Positions 19,824 to 32,294 of a DNA stretch of 64,000 nucleotides are shown one piece after another. The notes below the pieces were generated by a model. That model searched no databases and had not been told where the DNA came from. It saw nothing but the letters and a program-made list of their open reading frames with translations. The DNA comes from Neodontobutis hainanensis (taxonomy: Eukaryota > Chordata > Actinopteri > Gobiiformes > Odontobutidae): assembly GCA_024349245.1 (NCBI GenBank), contig JALDNG010000008.1:5154001-5218000 (forward strand). Reading direction: 5' to 3'. Numbering within the stretch: the first letter of the stretch is position 1; every line of letters starts with the position of its first letter. The position numbers and the translations under genes were made by a program.

Positions 19824-20090
19824 TTACATTGATCTTGATATGATCTCGGCTGCCTTGATTGGCTGAAAGTATGGGGTTGCATGTTGCACTAATTGAAGAT
19901 TGTGGAGTGCATTCTGGAAGAGAGAGGAGTAGAGGGAGTTCATGTAATCTAGACAGGGAGAGATGAAAGTCAGGATAGCTTTCTGGAGGTCAGCGAGAGA
20001 TAATAAAGGAGAAAGCCAAAGAGCAGACCACCGTCGTAAATTGATCATTACAACAGAGAATGAAACGGCTGTCTTGGCAGCTCGGATCAC
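19824..20090 (-). pseudogene. LINE reverse transcriptase C-terminal fragment
   Basis: On the minus strand an open frame of 88 codons contains PLLSLADLQKAILTFISPCLD, then YMNSLYSSLFQNALHNLQLV. This matches the post-catalytic region of L2-like LINE reverse transcriptases, where a LDYCNSLY.GL....L..LQ.VQNAAAR-like phrase is a hallmark. The expected Cys has become Met, and the following NAAAR stretch has decayed to HATPY. No catalytic motifs are present. It belongs to a different subfamily from the fragment at 14865, judged by the SLYSSL versus ALLAGP wording. Confidence 0.75.
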
Positions 20091-22080
20091 TAAATCATTT
20101 ACAGGGAAAGCAGCATCTTGGTTTCAAATGGTCTCAAAAGAGTCCAAAAACAGAACTAACAGTATTTGGTTTGTTTTCAAAAAAGTTAAAGCATTAACAA
20201 AAGAAATAGACAAAAATACTTGACAGGAGATTTAGTTAGTATCGTCAAGAGAATGGACATTTTCTCTGTTGGCATGGGAACTCTCAACATGTCTGCAGCT
20301 AACAATCCATACTCTGCATCAGAATATATATAGTATATATCTTATCCTACTATGTGAGCGGCTGTCTGTGGTAACTTCCCTGACAAGCTCTTCACAATTT
20401 ACAGTCTATTCACCATCTGCTCTTGCTGCGGAAACATCACCGACAAGGATGGTGCACTTGTGTTGTCAGGACGAATGCACTGCAACACGTCAGTTCTCAC
20501 CCCAGACAGAATAAAAGATGATGTTAGGTGCTCATATCCATCTGTCCGTCTGTCAAGAATTTCCTTGCTCGGTGGATTATTTTGGTCGAGTCATAAGTTT
20601 GACTTTCATGCTGTATCCTGGTTTAACATGAGGGATGGATCTGAGCACAGAGTCATATCCGCTGAGTTTTACTGCCGGCCCCTAAGCAGCTCATCTGGAA
20701 CAGCTACAGCATTCTCAGGTCAAGGACACAAGGAGGGACGAGGAAACGACACTATTAAAGTAGTGACTATTGTTCTAAATGGGCCTTTCTTGTAAAGGCA
20801 AGACTTTTGTACTGTACTCTGTAAACATACTTTCATGAAAAATACAGGCAGTTGGGTAGGTAAGATGCTATATATGGCTGGCATACGAGCATTTGTATAG
20901 AAGAGGAAAAAAACAGTGTCTCCTATAGCTGGATAATTTTTTAACTTGCAGTGTGCTGCATCAGTGGAGGAGTAACAGTCCGTACTGTGATTAATGTGTT
21001 TTTTTTTACAGCTTAGAAAGCAAAGTAATGCACAAGTTTGTCACTTATGCTTAAACACTTTGCATTTTAAAAGGTGCATTACAGACAATCTGGAGTTTTT
21101 GTACTAGTGTGCCACCACTGGCTTTAGCGGTACTGCATCCAGTGTCATGCGTGTTCACTGTGCGTTGCTTAGTTTACTTATGGCGGCAAATCAGGAAGTG
21201 AGAACCAGGTAAACAAGCATGCACACGCATTACGTCACGTCCGCTGAAACAGCACGGGAGTATTGATCCCAAAACCTTCTCATTTAATTGACTGCACAGG
21301 CTTACAAAGGCAACCGCAGAGAATTCAGATAGAGCACTCATTCTGCCCATCGGGCTGTTGCTGATGTATGTATGGGTAAGAAATTTCTTAATTTGAACAT
21401 TTGAAACTTCTGTGTTGTAGCCTGGTGTTTAAAGTAGCAATGCACCTACAACAATATGTTGTTGATATGATCACAATATAGCAATATTTTATGTAAGGAA
21501 GATGGGGCAGTCCGTAGAAATACCACTTGCCAATACTATACTGACTGTGTCTCTGTGCTCCAGTCAAACAACTGCCATTTAGATCTGCAGCTTTCTATTT
21601 ATTTTTTATGAAAAGCAGTAAATCACTTGCAAGGGGCAAGAAGAAATCACTCAAGGGAATGGCAGGCAGTGCAGAGGACAAAGGTCAAAGAAATAAAGCA
21701 TGCTGTGGAAAACCAGGGCACCCCGGTCAATTGAACCTTATTATATAAAAGTGCACCTACTTGTCCCATAATAACCCTCAGCAACATACACAGAGGTTTA
21801 AATTATGATGGTTTGTCATCCTATAAGGGTAGCAACTGATCATAACATACAGCAAGTGTTTAATTACAGTAATATGAGTCAGTTATTGTGGCTATCTTAA
21901 CATTATAGAATAAAAAAGTTATTGAACAAATGCTTGTCATTTTAGAAATAATTCTATAATATTCTAATAAGCGCAAATGCATCTATCACATCCTAACTTC
22001 AGCCAAAGCTCAAGACTAAGATTGTCAGCCAGGATTTCTGAAAGAGAGAAGAAAAAAGAAAAAATTATGAAAATTATTAA
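20091..22080. other. Gene-free stretch
   Basis: No exon or RNA gene is supported. The plus-strand frame at 20460-20795 (111 codons) has no domain I know. A phrase near 21070 (AAAAGGTGCATTACAGACAA) loosely resembles the one at 6409 and could be a decayed repeat end. Confidence 0.5.
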
Positions 22081-22124
22081 ATCAAATTAAATCAAATATA
22101 CTTTTATATTTGATTTGATTTAAT
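22081..22124. repeat. Tight AT-rich hairpin, 20-bp stem
   Basis: The arms at 22081-22100 and 22105-22124 are reverse complements of each other except at two positions, with a 4-base loop. In a plus-strand RNA the mismatched positions would not be G-U pairs in every case. The stem is made of repeated ATCAAAT-type words, so it may simply be a folded AT microrepeat. Confidence 0.8.
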
Positions 22125-24687
22125 CATTGAAAATGAAAACTGTGTTATATAAAATGACCATTAATTCTTTTTTCGTTCTAATTTTCTGTACAGAAATTGT
22201 CCAAAGCAAAGAGGTTGCATAAGAGCCAATCAGAGGAGCCCCTGCGCTGACATAAATGGTGCCATTGTGATTTACACTCTTTTCACTTTCTTCTTTTATT
22301 TGCCTGACGACAGTATTTCCAGTGCAGGGTTACTAAAACCAGTCTTCACTGCAGAACTGGGAGCCACATGGATAAAGCCCCACTGTGATATCTTTGCAGT
22401 AGAGGCTTACACAACCCCTCCTCCACATATTTTGAAGAAAAACTGATCATTAGTAGTAGATGTCTTTTGGGCTCCAGTCGGCATTTCTTACCTTGACATT
22501 ATAGCTCTCTGCTCCAATGGAAAAGCATGGAATTTATGGCCAACCAGATTACCAAAGTCCTCTCACCTAGCTGTGTCCCCTGGGCTAACACGCGGGTTAT
22601 TTGTTCAATTTGAAATGTGTTATTCAAAATAGTGTCCTGCAGCAAGATGGCACAGTCACCTCATTATCAAAATATTCATTTATCAGATTCATAGGACGGA
22701 CAGTCCTTAAATGTCTCGCCACAGCGCTCACTTTGAAAAAGTGACTGTTTTTTCTGTTAATTGTCCCTTGTGGGACCATATAATAGCAGTAATGAGTCCA
22801 GCGTTCTTTGCTGGATTGGGAAACTGATTTCAGCTACAAGTAAACTCAGTAAACACAATATCTTCATGCTGCGGGCTCCTGTAATCAGAGCTATTAAAAC
22901 ATAGTGATCAACAAAACCAAATCACACCACAGTCTGTGCTCTGAATTGTTTGGATCATTTAGTAGCAACTGGAGTTCGATTCTGTTAAAAATGACATTCG
23001 GTTGAATAGAGTGAAGTGTGGCACAGCCAGTAGGCTCAACAGTAGAGCCTCAAGCTGCAGTGAGTATGTTTGTGAGCATGTGAATGTACATGTACATGTT
23101 ATCTGTGTCACTGTGGGATATCATTGGGGTTTGGTTCTTCTTCCCGCACAATTGTACCATTGTTACAGTTAATTTAATTATATAGACGTAGACACCATTA
23201 AAAGGCCGTTTATACATCCTGTTTCACCAAAGATTACGTTGAACTTTGGTCATTCGTATACACAAAGACAGTGTTCTTCTTGTGTGTGTGTACAGGATTG
23301 TTAGCAGAGCACTGAGAGTATCTGTGTGAACCGCAGAGCATTTTGATTGGTCAGCATTTGGGCACCATGTAACTGAGCCCAAGGATTACACCGATCATGG
23401 AAAAGCTTTTTCTTAGAATCAGGGATGACTACTGTAGCCACCAGTTCTGACTTTTATTGTCTGCTTTTAGCTTTTCATTTACATTTGTAGAGTCAATACT
23501 TTTTTTGTGAGAATGCTGATTGAACTAAACATGGCTTCTGGAAATGTCAGTAGGATGCCATGTAAATGTGCAGGCATGATTTCTGATGTTTAAAGGACCC
23601 CATTTAATCATGAACGGCAAATGCAGTCCCACAGCGAAAGAAATACCTTCAGCGCTTTGGTGATTAATTTCTTCAAGGTCATCCTTTCATACATCTCTCT
23701 GCCTATAATTAACCATTCAGGCTGCACTATAAATCAACGTTGATGGAAGTTGTGTCATTTTATCTAATAATTATAGATGCACAAGCCTGTTAGCCATGGC
23801 GATTAGTAATAACACAATGCTGCAATAAAGTCATGCAGTGCAGTTATACTGATTTCCAATGGAGATTTTCACACCATTGCAAAATAATAGTATGCCATTA
23901 TGTTCCTAATTATGCTTGCAGAGTTTGCATCAGTTTGAAATATATTTTAATGGTGGGTCTAATGTTTTATTTAGCCACTTCCGCAGATGCAGTTGGAGTA
24001 GGAAAGCATTTCCCGAATGATATAAAGCAGGACACAGGTGCAAAACAACAGGGGGCATGTGAAAAATATCTTTGAATGACAGAAGCGCTCTTCACAAACA
24101 CGAGTCTGCTTTGGCGTCCACGTTTGAACTGCAGGATGACTAAGACCTACCACCGTGTTGCTTTTGTCGATTTAACATGCTTCACTGGAGGCCTTGCAAC
24201 TGTTGGCAAATGGACGCAGTAGCTACTGTCAAGCCTACGCACACCTCTGCGACTCACATTTGTTCAGAGCTACAGTTGTGAGAAAAAAAAAAAGCACTCA
24301 GATGCTCAGAAACGGTTGCCGGTGTTGGGCAGACCGTGTCCTTTAAAAGAAGCGCTGAGGCTGTGCTGATGATGCGCCATGAGTAGTGACATTTGAATTG
24401 GGGCTTAAAGTCACACAGAGCTCTTGGTGTTGAATGTGGTGCTGTCGGGTTTGGCGGCAAGGAATACGCTCAGGAACTGCAGAAGACTTAAGGTGATTGT
24501 AGACATGAGGCCCTATTGATCCATTGATCATTTAGACAAATCCCCACAGTTACATTTAATTATTGTTTTAGCTGCTTTCATTAGCAAAGCTCTTCCAATG
24601 GGACAGATATTGTTCTTGTAAAACAGTGGTATTCCAACCTTATTCTAAATAATTAAAAAAACAAGGACATATCCTTTAAATAAGTAA
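22125..24687. other. Gene-free stretch
   Basis: No gene, RNA or clear repeat is seen. A short palindromic ACATGTACATGT occurs near 23088. Confidence 0.5.
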
Positions 24688-24890
24688 GTTTAGATTTATA
24701 TAGCGCTTTTATCAAGGGACTCAAAGCGTTTTACAGAGTCCATTATTTATTCACTCCACAGTCACACACTGGTGGTGGTAAGTTACTTCTGTTGCCACAG
24801 CTGCCCTGGGGCAGACTGCCAGAGACGTGGCAGACATATTACGCCTATATCTTCTCGGACCACCACCAAACACACTCACACCGCCAACCT
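24688..24890 (-). mobile_element. SINE body and tail fragment, head missing
   Basis: Reading the minus strand, GGTGGTGGTCCGAGAAG leads into TGCCCCAGGGCAGCTGTGGC, then CACCACCAGTGTGTGACTG, and ends in AAAACGCTTTGAGTCCCTTG and the tail AAAAGCGCTATATAAATC. This wording is that of the body and LINE-like tail of a widespread fish tRNA-derived SINE. The tail is shared with the copy at 9040. The tRNA-like head with boxes A and B is absent, so the copy is 5'-truncated. Confidence 0.8.
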
Positions 24891-26790
24891 TACAGTTATT
24901 GGAAGATCGCTCCACCACCAGAGCCACAATATTCCATTGAGAGGCTTTAATTTAACTGGTTTCTTTATGTCTATTGATTCTGATGGGTTTATTTCGAAAG
25001 ACCTTAAGGATTAAGGGGTTATTAAGGTTACTTTTGGGTTAAGCATGAGGTATGTCACAAAGATGGTTTACGTACTATCAAGCACCATTTACTGAAACAA
25101 ATTTATGGCTTTAATGCTAATAATAATGCTTATAAAACATTTAACATTTAAACCTTTCTTGGTGGTGTCACAATTTATAAAATGGATTCTCCATCATGTA
25201 GTTTAGTGCAGTTGTGTGTGGTCTTCATATCAGAATTATGCGCCCCATTGATGTCAAGTGAATTTACCTTTTTCTTAAACCCTTCATTTTTATCTCTGTC
25301 TGAATAACAGTGAAGCTTTCACACTAACTTTAAGAGAGTGCATTCTGATAACAACCAACAGTAGGCACTTCCCTCTAGAGACGTGCTTTCACAGTTCAGG
25401 TCCCAGATACTGTGAGGTTGTTTCTTTTCCGCCACGAGCTGCTCTTTTATAACCGCCTGTGAAGATGCCTTTGGCTGCTGATGAAAGGCTTGGCCACATT
25501 TCTTTAAGCTCTAAACTGTTCACTGTTCATCCCTGGCTGCGGGGCGCTTAGACTTTTCTGCTGTATTTATGCTTTCTGCTGCCATATGCCTCATCGAAAG
25601 AATTTACTGCATCCTCCTATGGCACGATGAGCTCTCCAAAGCAAATAGAGCTGAATGATGGGTCTTTGGAGGAAGTCGGGTCTTCGCCTCGTGTTTGTCT
25701 TTTTGGCGCTACAGTAAGACGGCTTTTGTGAGCAAGCAAATCCAGTTCCCTTGTGTACTCAGAGTGACCTAACTTGTTCCGTCACTGTACCTCTTACTCA
25801 TCTTTTGCACCTAAATGCCACAATGATGTATGGTTGTCTCTCATAGCACATCAATTATTCATTTATATCGGTTTACTTTCGATTACACCGCTATAATGAC
25901 TACACAGCAATTGCCAAGTAAGCCAACATTGCATTTTCTAAGAATATTGAGCAACTCTTACTGCAACCACAGATAATTACCATATATATATCTTATTACA
26001 ATACTTTCAACAATGTTAGCAATTTTTTAGAAATTTCTAGCACTCATCTTTTTAGAAAAGACATACTCACTCCACAAAGGTAAGAGAACAAGGTTTGATT
26101 TGTTTCTGCCAAATGTACGTAAAACACTCTTGACTGTCGCGGGAAATATTCTCTGAGAGATATCTGGAAAGTGTAGTTTCTGCTTCATGAAATCCACATC
26201 ACAAACTCTTTGAATGCTATAGACCTGTCTGGCAGGCACGTTCTCCTCCACTGACGCTACATGTAACTCAAACCACCAGGGCCTGTCTGAGGAGGCACTG
26301 CCAAGAAAGAGATAATTTTTACTTGATGAAAGCTCACATCTGGAATGACACAAATAAAAGACAGACTTTCTAAATTACCTTAAAGGTTATATGTTTCACA
26401 AATTAGCCGTAACTGGGACATGACAAATGTTTAAATAAATGGCAAGTTAAGTACAAGGACGTGGTAATTATCGGCACATACTAGTCTCTTAGCAAAACGT
26501 CTCACAAAGAAGCTTTAGCCAGAATCCTCCAACATTATTACAGTTTAATGTGCACTGACGATATAAATGTGTTCATCACTGCAGAGAGCTACTTCCATTG
26601 CAACAATTTATTAGCCATGATTTTCCTTTCCTTTAGTATTAGCATTAGAAATGTGCATTATTCATTACTTCTTTATACTGTTTGGCTTCAGCTATTTAAA
26701 CACTCAGGGTAACTTGGAGTTCTCAGCAGAGATTGATGCTACAGCACAGTTCTGCGCTGAAAACACCAAATTATACAGCTTCTTCTCCTG
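24891..26790. other. Gene-free stretch
   Basis: Nothing supported. The minus-strand frame at 26027-26353 (108 codons) shows no recognisable domain and has no convincing splice context. Confidence 0.5.
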
Positions 26791-26881
26791 GGGCCGTATT
26801 CACAAAGCTCCTTAGTCCTAACAGTTCGTGCTTGAAGTGAAAGCGTATTCTTAGAACTATGGAGCTTTCGAAGAAATGCCC
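26791..26881. mobile_element. Small foldback element (MITE-like), 91 bp
   Basis: The left end GGGCCGTATTCACAAAGCTC and the reverse complement of the right end GGGCATTTCTTCGAAAGCTC agree at most positions, giving imperfect inverted repeats of about 21 bases around a 50-base core with CTTAGTCCTAAC and TATTCTTAGAAC. The GGGCCGTATTCACAAAG start is a phrase I associate with short fish DNA-element repeats. No clear target duplication is visible. Confidence 0.5.
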
Positions 26882-29511
26882 TGTATAACATGGTATCCTC
26901 GTAGCAAAGATAACAGCCGTTCACGATGCCTCGTTCGACTGTGAGCTTAATCCACACTTGACATAGAACAAGATTTGTTTTAGGCTTTAAGGCACATCGG
27001 TTTTATCTTTCAATTCAAATCTTTTGGCTGTCTTGAAACTGTCTTTGATTTGGATTGCTGCACAGCCCTCTGCAGCTGAAGAATTACTGTAAAGATGACC
27101 ACAGTTGAGGTGATAAATATAATCATTTTCATTACCATTTTGGAAAACAGTTTATCACTGTTTGTAAGCATTGATTTATTTAGGGACGTGGATAAGTCGT
27201 TAAGCGCAGCCTCATGCTGTGGCAGATAAGCTAACACTTTTTTGAGGTAAACAGTAAAATACAACTGGTAACCTAAATCAGTCTGCTCCTATACCACAAA
27301 TGCTCCAGAGAATGCTTTTTGTGAACAAATGTAAACTTGTGCTCTGGGCTCGACAGCCAAATAGGCTACATCACACTCCTGGGACAAGCTCCTAATCTCA
27401 TGGGGCACACACTCTATGTATACATCTGGGGACAACTGTGGAGGCTTTCACTTCAAATACGCCATTGCCCTCAATTCTACTGCCTTATTCAGATGTGATT
27501 ATGTCTGCAACAAATACTAAGGAAATACAATTAAACGTGTTATATGGTTGAAAAGCGACCGCACACTTAGTGCCAAGAAGTAGGATTGAGAAGCATCGCT
27601 GTAGAGCTATGTGACTGCCCGTGTGCAGCTCTTGTCCTCAGAGCGGCTACACATTTTGTGTGGAAAATGCCACAGTCCCATCTGGGATTATTTTGAGGTA
27701 AATGGTGTGAATTCAGATTGCTGCTGGGTCTTTGAGTGTTTTTTATTTGTGCCAAATGGAGCCATGCTGTAGTTGCCATGTCAATAAATCAAAAGAAATT
27801 GAAATGCTGAAAGAGATGACAGATAATATACACCGTCTTGGAGTAACAGTTAACAAGTTACCTTATTGTATATTGTGTTGTTGATCAGGCGTCTCACTGC
27901 ATGAACTGTTAGAGAAAATGTCCAGATTGGTGAAGTCCATATATATATATTTGAAAGCAATTAGCAAAAAAAATCAAGCATCTTTTTTGGAGCATGATAA
28001 ACAATGTTTACACTCCCAAAGCAGTCAGTGATTAATTATGTGCTTGACAGTGATTTGTGTCGCTTGATTTTTGTGTGATGATTGCAGCACTTTTCTTCAT
28101 ACACCACAAATTCTGCTAAAGCTTTCAAATACTGTTTGTTTACTGACTGTTTGGCTCTCTCCTGACATGAACTCGAGACTATTAATGTAAAAATGTTTAC
28201 GCAGTTGTATTTGGCCCCACACGTGCTGTAGTCCATCACTGTCAGAATATACACAACTAAAGCTAAATTGGCTTGGCGGTATGTCCTCTAAGAGCAAACA
28301 CTCATCATAATTTCACATCACAAAAAAAAAGGCTTCTTTCCGAGTGTACTTGATTGGAACCTCATAAGGAAGAGGCTGACGTCAAATAATGTGATCGAGT
28401 CTGCCTGTTAAGTGACGAGTTGTCAGCTTGGGTGCGCTCCCTGGCATTAATGCTGAACATAATTAGCCATAATTAGAGATCTGAGCTGATGGCTAACTGA
28501 AGTGGTGTGCAAAGATGGTGCTTCCTATCTCTACTAAATACATATACTTTCTTATATCATGTTTATATATTCACAGAGCATCTCCTAGCTATTCCACTTC
28601 AGCTGTATCACACTTGCCACAAGATGGCTTACCGCATGGGCCAGTGATTGATTGATCTTTGTCGACAAAACATGGTGCACCTTTGCCAAAAATCTAACAT
28701 GTATCTCTGTCGTAATGATAATCAAAAAAAGCAAGACCTCAGATCATCCCTGCGTTTATTTATCAGAGCTGTCAACCCCTGCACCTGTGGATCAGGCTAC
28801 GGGCACACGGCCAACGCCATAAGAAAGAGCTTTTCCCCAGTTTTCAATAATGAATGTAGGGAAAAACATCCACCTAAAGACCTGGTTTGAAAAATGCACA
28901 CTCTCATAAAAGGTCAGACTCTTTAGATGCAAAGAGGAAACTGCAGAAAATAAAGCTACGGGGCTGAATGTAACAACCAGATGCTTGTCAACATCACAGA
29001 AGCGGCGTGTCTTTAAATTTTCATTTGGACATATTGTTTTGACGGATTTTGAAAGAGTTAATGCACAAAAAGTCAAATGGAAATGTTATTTTCATGCACT
29101 CAGAGGTAGCAAACATCAAACTCATAGTGTCAGTTGTTTCAGGATTCACAGATCTTGAGACACAGATTTGTATTGGATGACAGAAAGACAAAACTATTCC
29201 TCTGTCAAATATGAGACAGATATAATATCAGTTGTTAAATTTGTCATTATTTGAAACATAGAAGTGCTTATGTTTCTGGGTGGCATTAGACACCAGACTC
29301 TTTGGAACAGTTCATCTAAAAGCTGTTTAAGTAAAAAAAAAAATCACATCCGAGGCGAGTAACAGTATTTTTTGAACAGACAAGGCTTTGACTCCAGTGT
29401 ATGCATGTCAACTTCTCGGCGTATGATCACAGGGATCCAACAACACTGCCATGAGAGATGTCCTATAGCTGTTAGAGCTGTCACTGTTCATGGAATCAGT
29501 TCATTCAGTTT
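26882..29511. other. Gene-free stretch with a possible conserved element
   Basis: No exon is supported. 28440-28500 is rich in repeated TAATTA-type homeodomain words (two close ATAATTAG copies) and looks like candidate enhancer sequence, but conservation cannot be judged here. Confidence 0.45.
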
Positions 29512-29632
29512 GGGGACGGCTGTGGCTCAGAAGGCAGAGCAATCAACTCAAGAGCTCCTCCTGTCCATATGCCATAAGTGTCCTAAGGCAAGACGCTCTA
29601 ACCCAAGATGCTCCGGGTGAGCAGGCCAGAGT
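29512..29632 (+). mobile_element. SINE head fragment
   Basis: GGGGACGGCTGTGGCTCAGA at 29512-29531 is a box-A-containing tRNA-like head (TGGCTCAGAAGG). It is followed by TGTCCTAAGGCAAGACGCTC at 29579-29598, the body phrase also found at 9120-9140 on the other strand. The box-B region is eroded or deleted and no tail follows. It is a decayed copy of the same SINE family. Confidence 0.65.
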
Positions 29633-31989
29633 TTTGCATCGCAGCCAGTTCCATGTTTGCATTTTGGGTAAAGCTTGCAATACTATATGAGCATTCCGGT
29701 TGACACTGTAATTTTTCTGTTGTTGTCAACGTCTGGTTTATAGTATAAGCAGTTTTTTGTTTTGCTGACAGTAGACGAACATGGCTCAAGGAGATGTGAC
29801 ATCCCTGTCCACAAACTGGGACTAATTAACAAAAGCAGCCCAGACGAACACATATATCGCAATGTTGGTTTTGCCAGAGTTTATAATTATTAGCCGCGGG
29901 ACATGATTAATGCCGGCTTAAAGAATTATTAAAAAGAAAGCTAACTGTAAGGGACTGGGTGACTGGCACTGTGTGTTTATTCAATATTATGCCAGTCCTC
30001 CCCAGTCATTTATTTTTAAGGTACGAGGAACTGGAATCTCATTTTGGCTGATAATATTCACAGGTACATACTGTAAATTTCCTTCACATCTGAATAAAGT
30101 CCACCCACTATGTGGCTCTGATGATTTAAAGCAGCGCTTTAGCCAACTCGGTGGCTTTAGGGAACAGAGTCTAGAAAAAAGTGGACCCGCAGCAGTCAGA
30201 GACAGTATTACTTGCGCTGGCTTAACGGATCATTGGCAGAACTGGTCAACACCTCATGCTCTCCTACAGGAGCTCCGGGCAAATCACGTTTATCACAGCA
30301 TATAATTACAATTACTGTCTCAAAGGGCTTCACAATGAAATAATAAATGAAAGTGATGAATGCAAATGTCAACCCCAACCTAAGACCCTCGGTGAGGACA
30401 AGCGGAACCCTCTACGAGCAAAGCTAATTAATGGCGAGTGAAAGAAATCCTCAGGGTAGGGGTTTGGTGAAAGCAGGTCTCTTTCCAGGAAACATATACG
30501 TCAGAGGTTTTATCACTGTGTATGGGCTCATGATCCTGTTTATAATCTAGCAACATCTAGTGGCATTAAGTGAACAGTCCTGTCTCATACTACTCTGGCA
30601 AATAAAATGTCTACAATGACAATGAGTATCCCCAACAGGGAATTTATCAGCTGAAACAGTCTTAAGCCTTTGTGGTTAGCCTTGTTGGCCACTTCTCCAA
30701 CACTCACTGTGCTCTTGATGCGCTGAAAAGAAAGGTTTTTAGTGACAGAACAGACACATTATTTTTGTGTGATGTGACTGACATAGGTCTTTTAAAGCGA
30801 ATGAAGAGGACACATTGCTATATATAGATATTTGTTGTACTTCCTATTTATCAATGCTGATTTGCATTGATTGTGATCAGAAACCATTAATGATGCTTCA
30901 AACAGCCTCTCTGCATTTTCTCCACTAATAATAGCAAGATAATAAATGACTAATCTACATTCCTATAAACCAATCTTTCTTTAACCGTGCGCCTGTAGCA
31001 AACTAATCTTATCTCTGGCACGGTACAATAATGAGTGGATTCTAAAGATGAGTTATATTTAAGAGATGCTTTTTTTATTTGTTCTGTTTTATAAACTTTT
31101 GAAACTCCCTCTGCAATTTACTTTCTTTATTCTTGGTACAATGTCAAGACCAGTGTGAAAGTAATCACATTAAGGAAAAACACACAGGAGAATTTGCTCG
31201 CAGTTTTTAAGCCTTTACCCAGTCAGTATAGCCAAGAAATCTATTCAGCAATGCTCCAGAATTAAGCTTCACAGGTTTTTAGAAAACAAACATTTGTGCA
31301 AATTGAAAATGTATGAGTTTAGTATGAGTGGTGTTTCTTATGAGGTAAGGTTAAATATGCTATGTGACCTGACTAATGGGTCATTTCTTGTTGAATTTCT
31401 ATTGAAATCTTGTCAGATTTTGCACATTAAAAAGCAGAATCAGGTCAGACTTTGCTGGCTGATGACACACATTTGAGACTTGGCACAGTGCAAAAGCAGT
31501 CTTGTAAAATTTGAGCCGAGGTTATAGGGTGATTTCACTTTTGGCATGCCTTGCACAAGGGTAAGGGCACCTTAAGGAGAGGCTAAGGTTCAGGCATCCA
31601 GAAATTCTCAAGTGACTGTTTAGCCCAGACCAGCCCAAGGTCACAGAGTGGGACTGATCTGCTCTCATTTCCTTCCACTGCAATGACTCACATCAGATTG
31701 GTATATCACTGTCAGCTGCAGCTCTCAGGCTTGGCATCTCTGCCAGTCTGGAGTTGGACCTTGGGCACCTGCGTCAGCGCTCAAACCCTCTGAATAAGTG
31801 GGCCCACTCATTGCTCGTTTGTCGCCTTAGAGGTTGTTTTGCAATAAGGAGACGAGGTGTGTTAAACAAGAAAAGGAAAAAAAGACCTTCCAGCTGCAGA
31901 GACAAGCTGCTCGTTTAAAAGCGCTCCGCAAAAAAAATAAAAAAAATAATGACTCTACTCTCTGCGCGTTCGTTTGAGGTGGGCATTGA
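29633..31989. other. Gene-free upstream region
   Basis: No exon is supported. The part at 30310-30420 (TCTCAAAGGGCTTCACAATG, then AGACCCTCGGTGAGGACAAG) is reminiscent of the 3' part of fish retroposons but is too degraded to call. Toward 31900 the base composition becomes richer in CpG, leading into the promoter-like segment. Confidence 0.45.
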
Positions 31990-32120
31990 TCCGCGTGTGA
32001 CACATTCTCGCGCGTAAAAGCAGCCCCCTGGCTCTAAGGTTTGCCCCTCCTGACCAGCACCAATCTGAGGGTGGGTGGGAGAGAAGGAGGGGGGCGGGAA
32101 GGTTAGTTTGAGGAGGGCAG
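31990..32120 (+). promoter_or_regulatory. CpG-rich promoter-like segment with CCAAT and GC boxes
   Basis: CpG dinucleotides are locally frequent (CGCGTGTGACAC, TCTCGCGCG), unlike the AT-rich surroundings. A CCAAT box lies at 32060-32064 and a GC box GGGGCGGG at 32091-32098, with no TATA box at a matching distance. This is the pattern of a TATA-less CpG-island promoter firing near 32115-32140 on the plus strand. It is placed just upstream of an ATG-free leader that ends in a good donor. The direction and the start site are inferences. Confidence 0.55.
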
Positions 32121-32294
32121 AGCTGTGAGAGAGGACGCCGATTCCCTGATTATTTCACCGCTGGAGAGGAGAAAGGGGGGAGAAAAAAAAAAAAAAAAAA
32201 AAGAACCACACGTCCAAAGCCACGACGGACGCGAGACACACGTCAGAACCTCATTAACGAGTGGAGACACAGAAGACAGCGCTGATTCCTGCTG
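32121..32294 (+). other. Putative noncoding first exon (5' UTR)
   Basis: From the GC box to 32294 there is no ATG on the plus strand, which suits a leader exon. It ends in TGCTG followed by GTGAGA at 32295-32300, a good vertebrate splice donor. A run of 20 A (32183-32202) lies inside. CpG content stays high around the DNA for CACGTCCAAAGCCACGACGG. The proposed partner is the exon at 53678. The 5' end is approximate. Confidence 0.5.

Noticed and set aside
26027..26353. 108-codon minus-strand frame
   Set aside because: No recognisable domain, no start context and no splice support.
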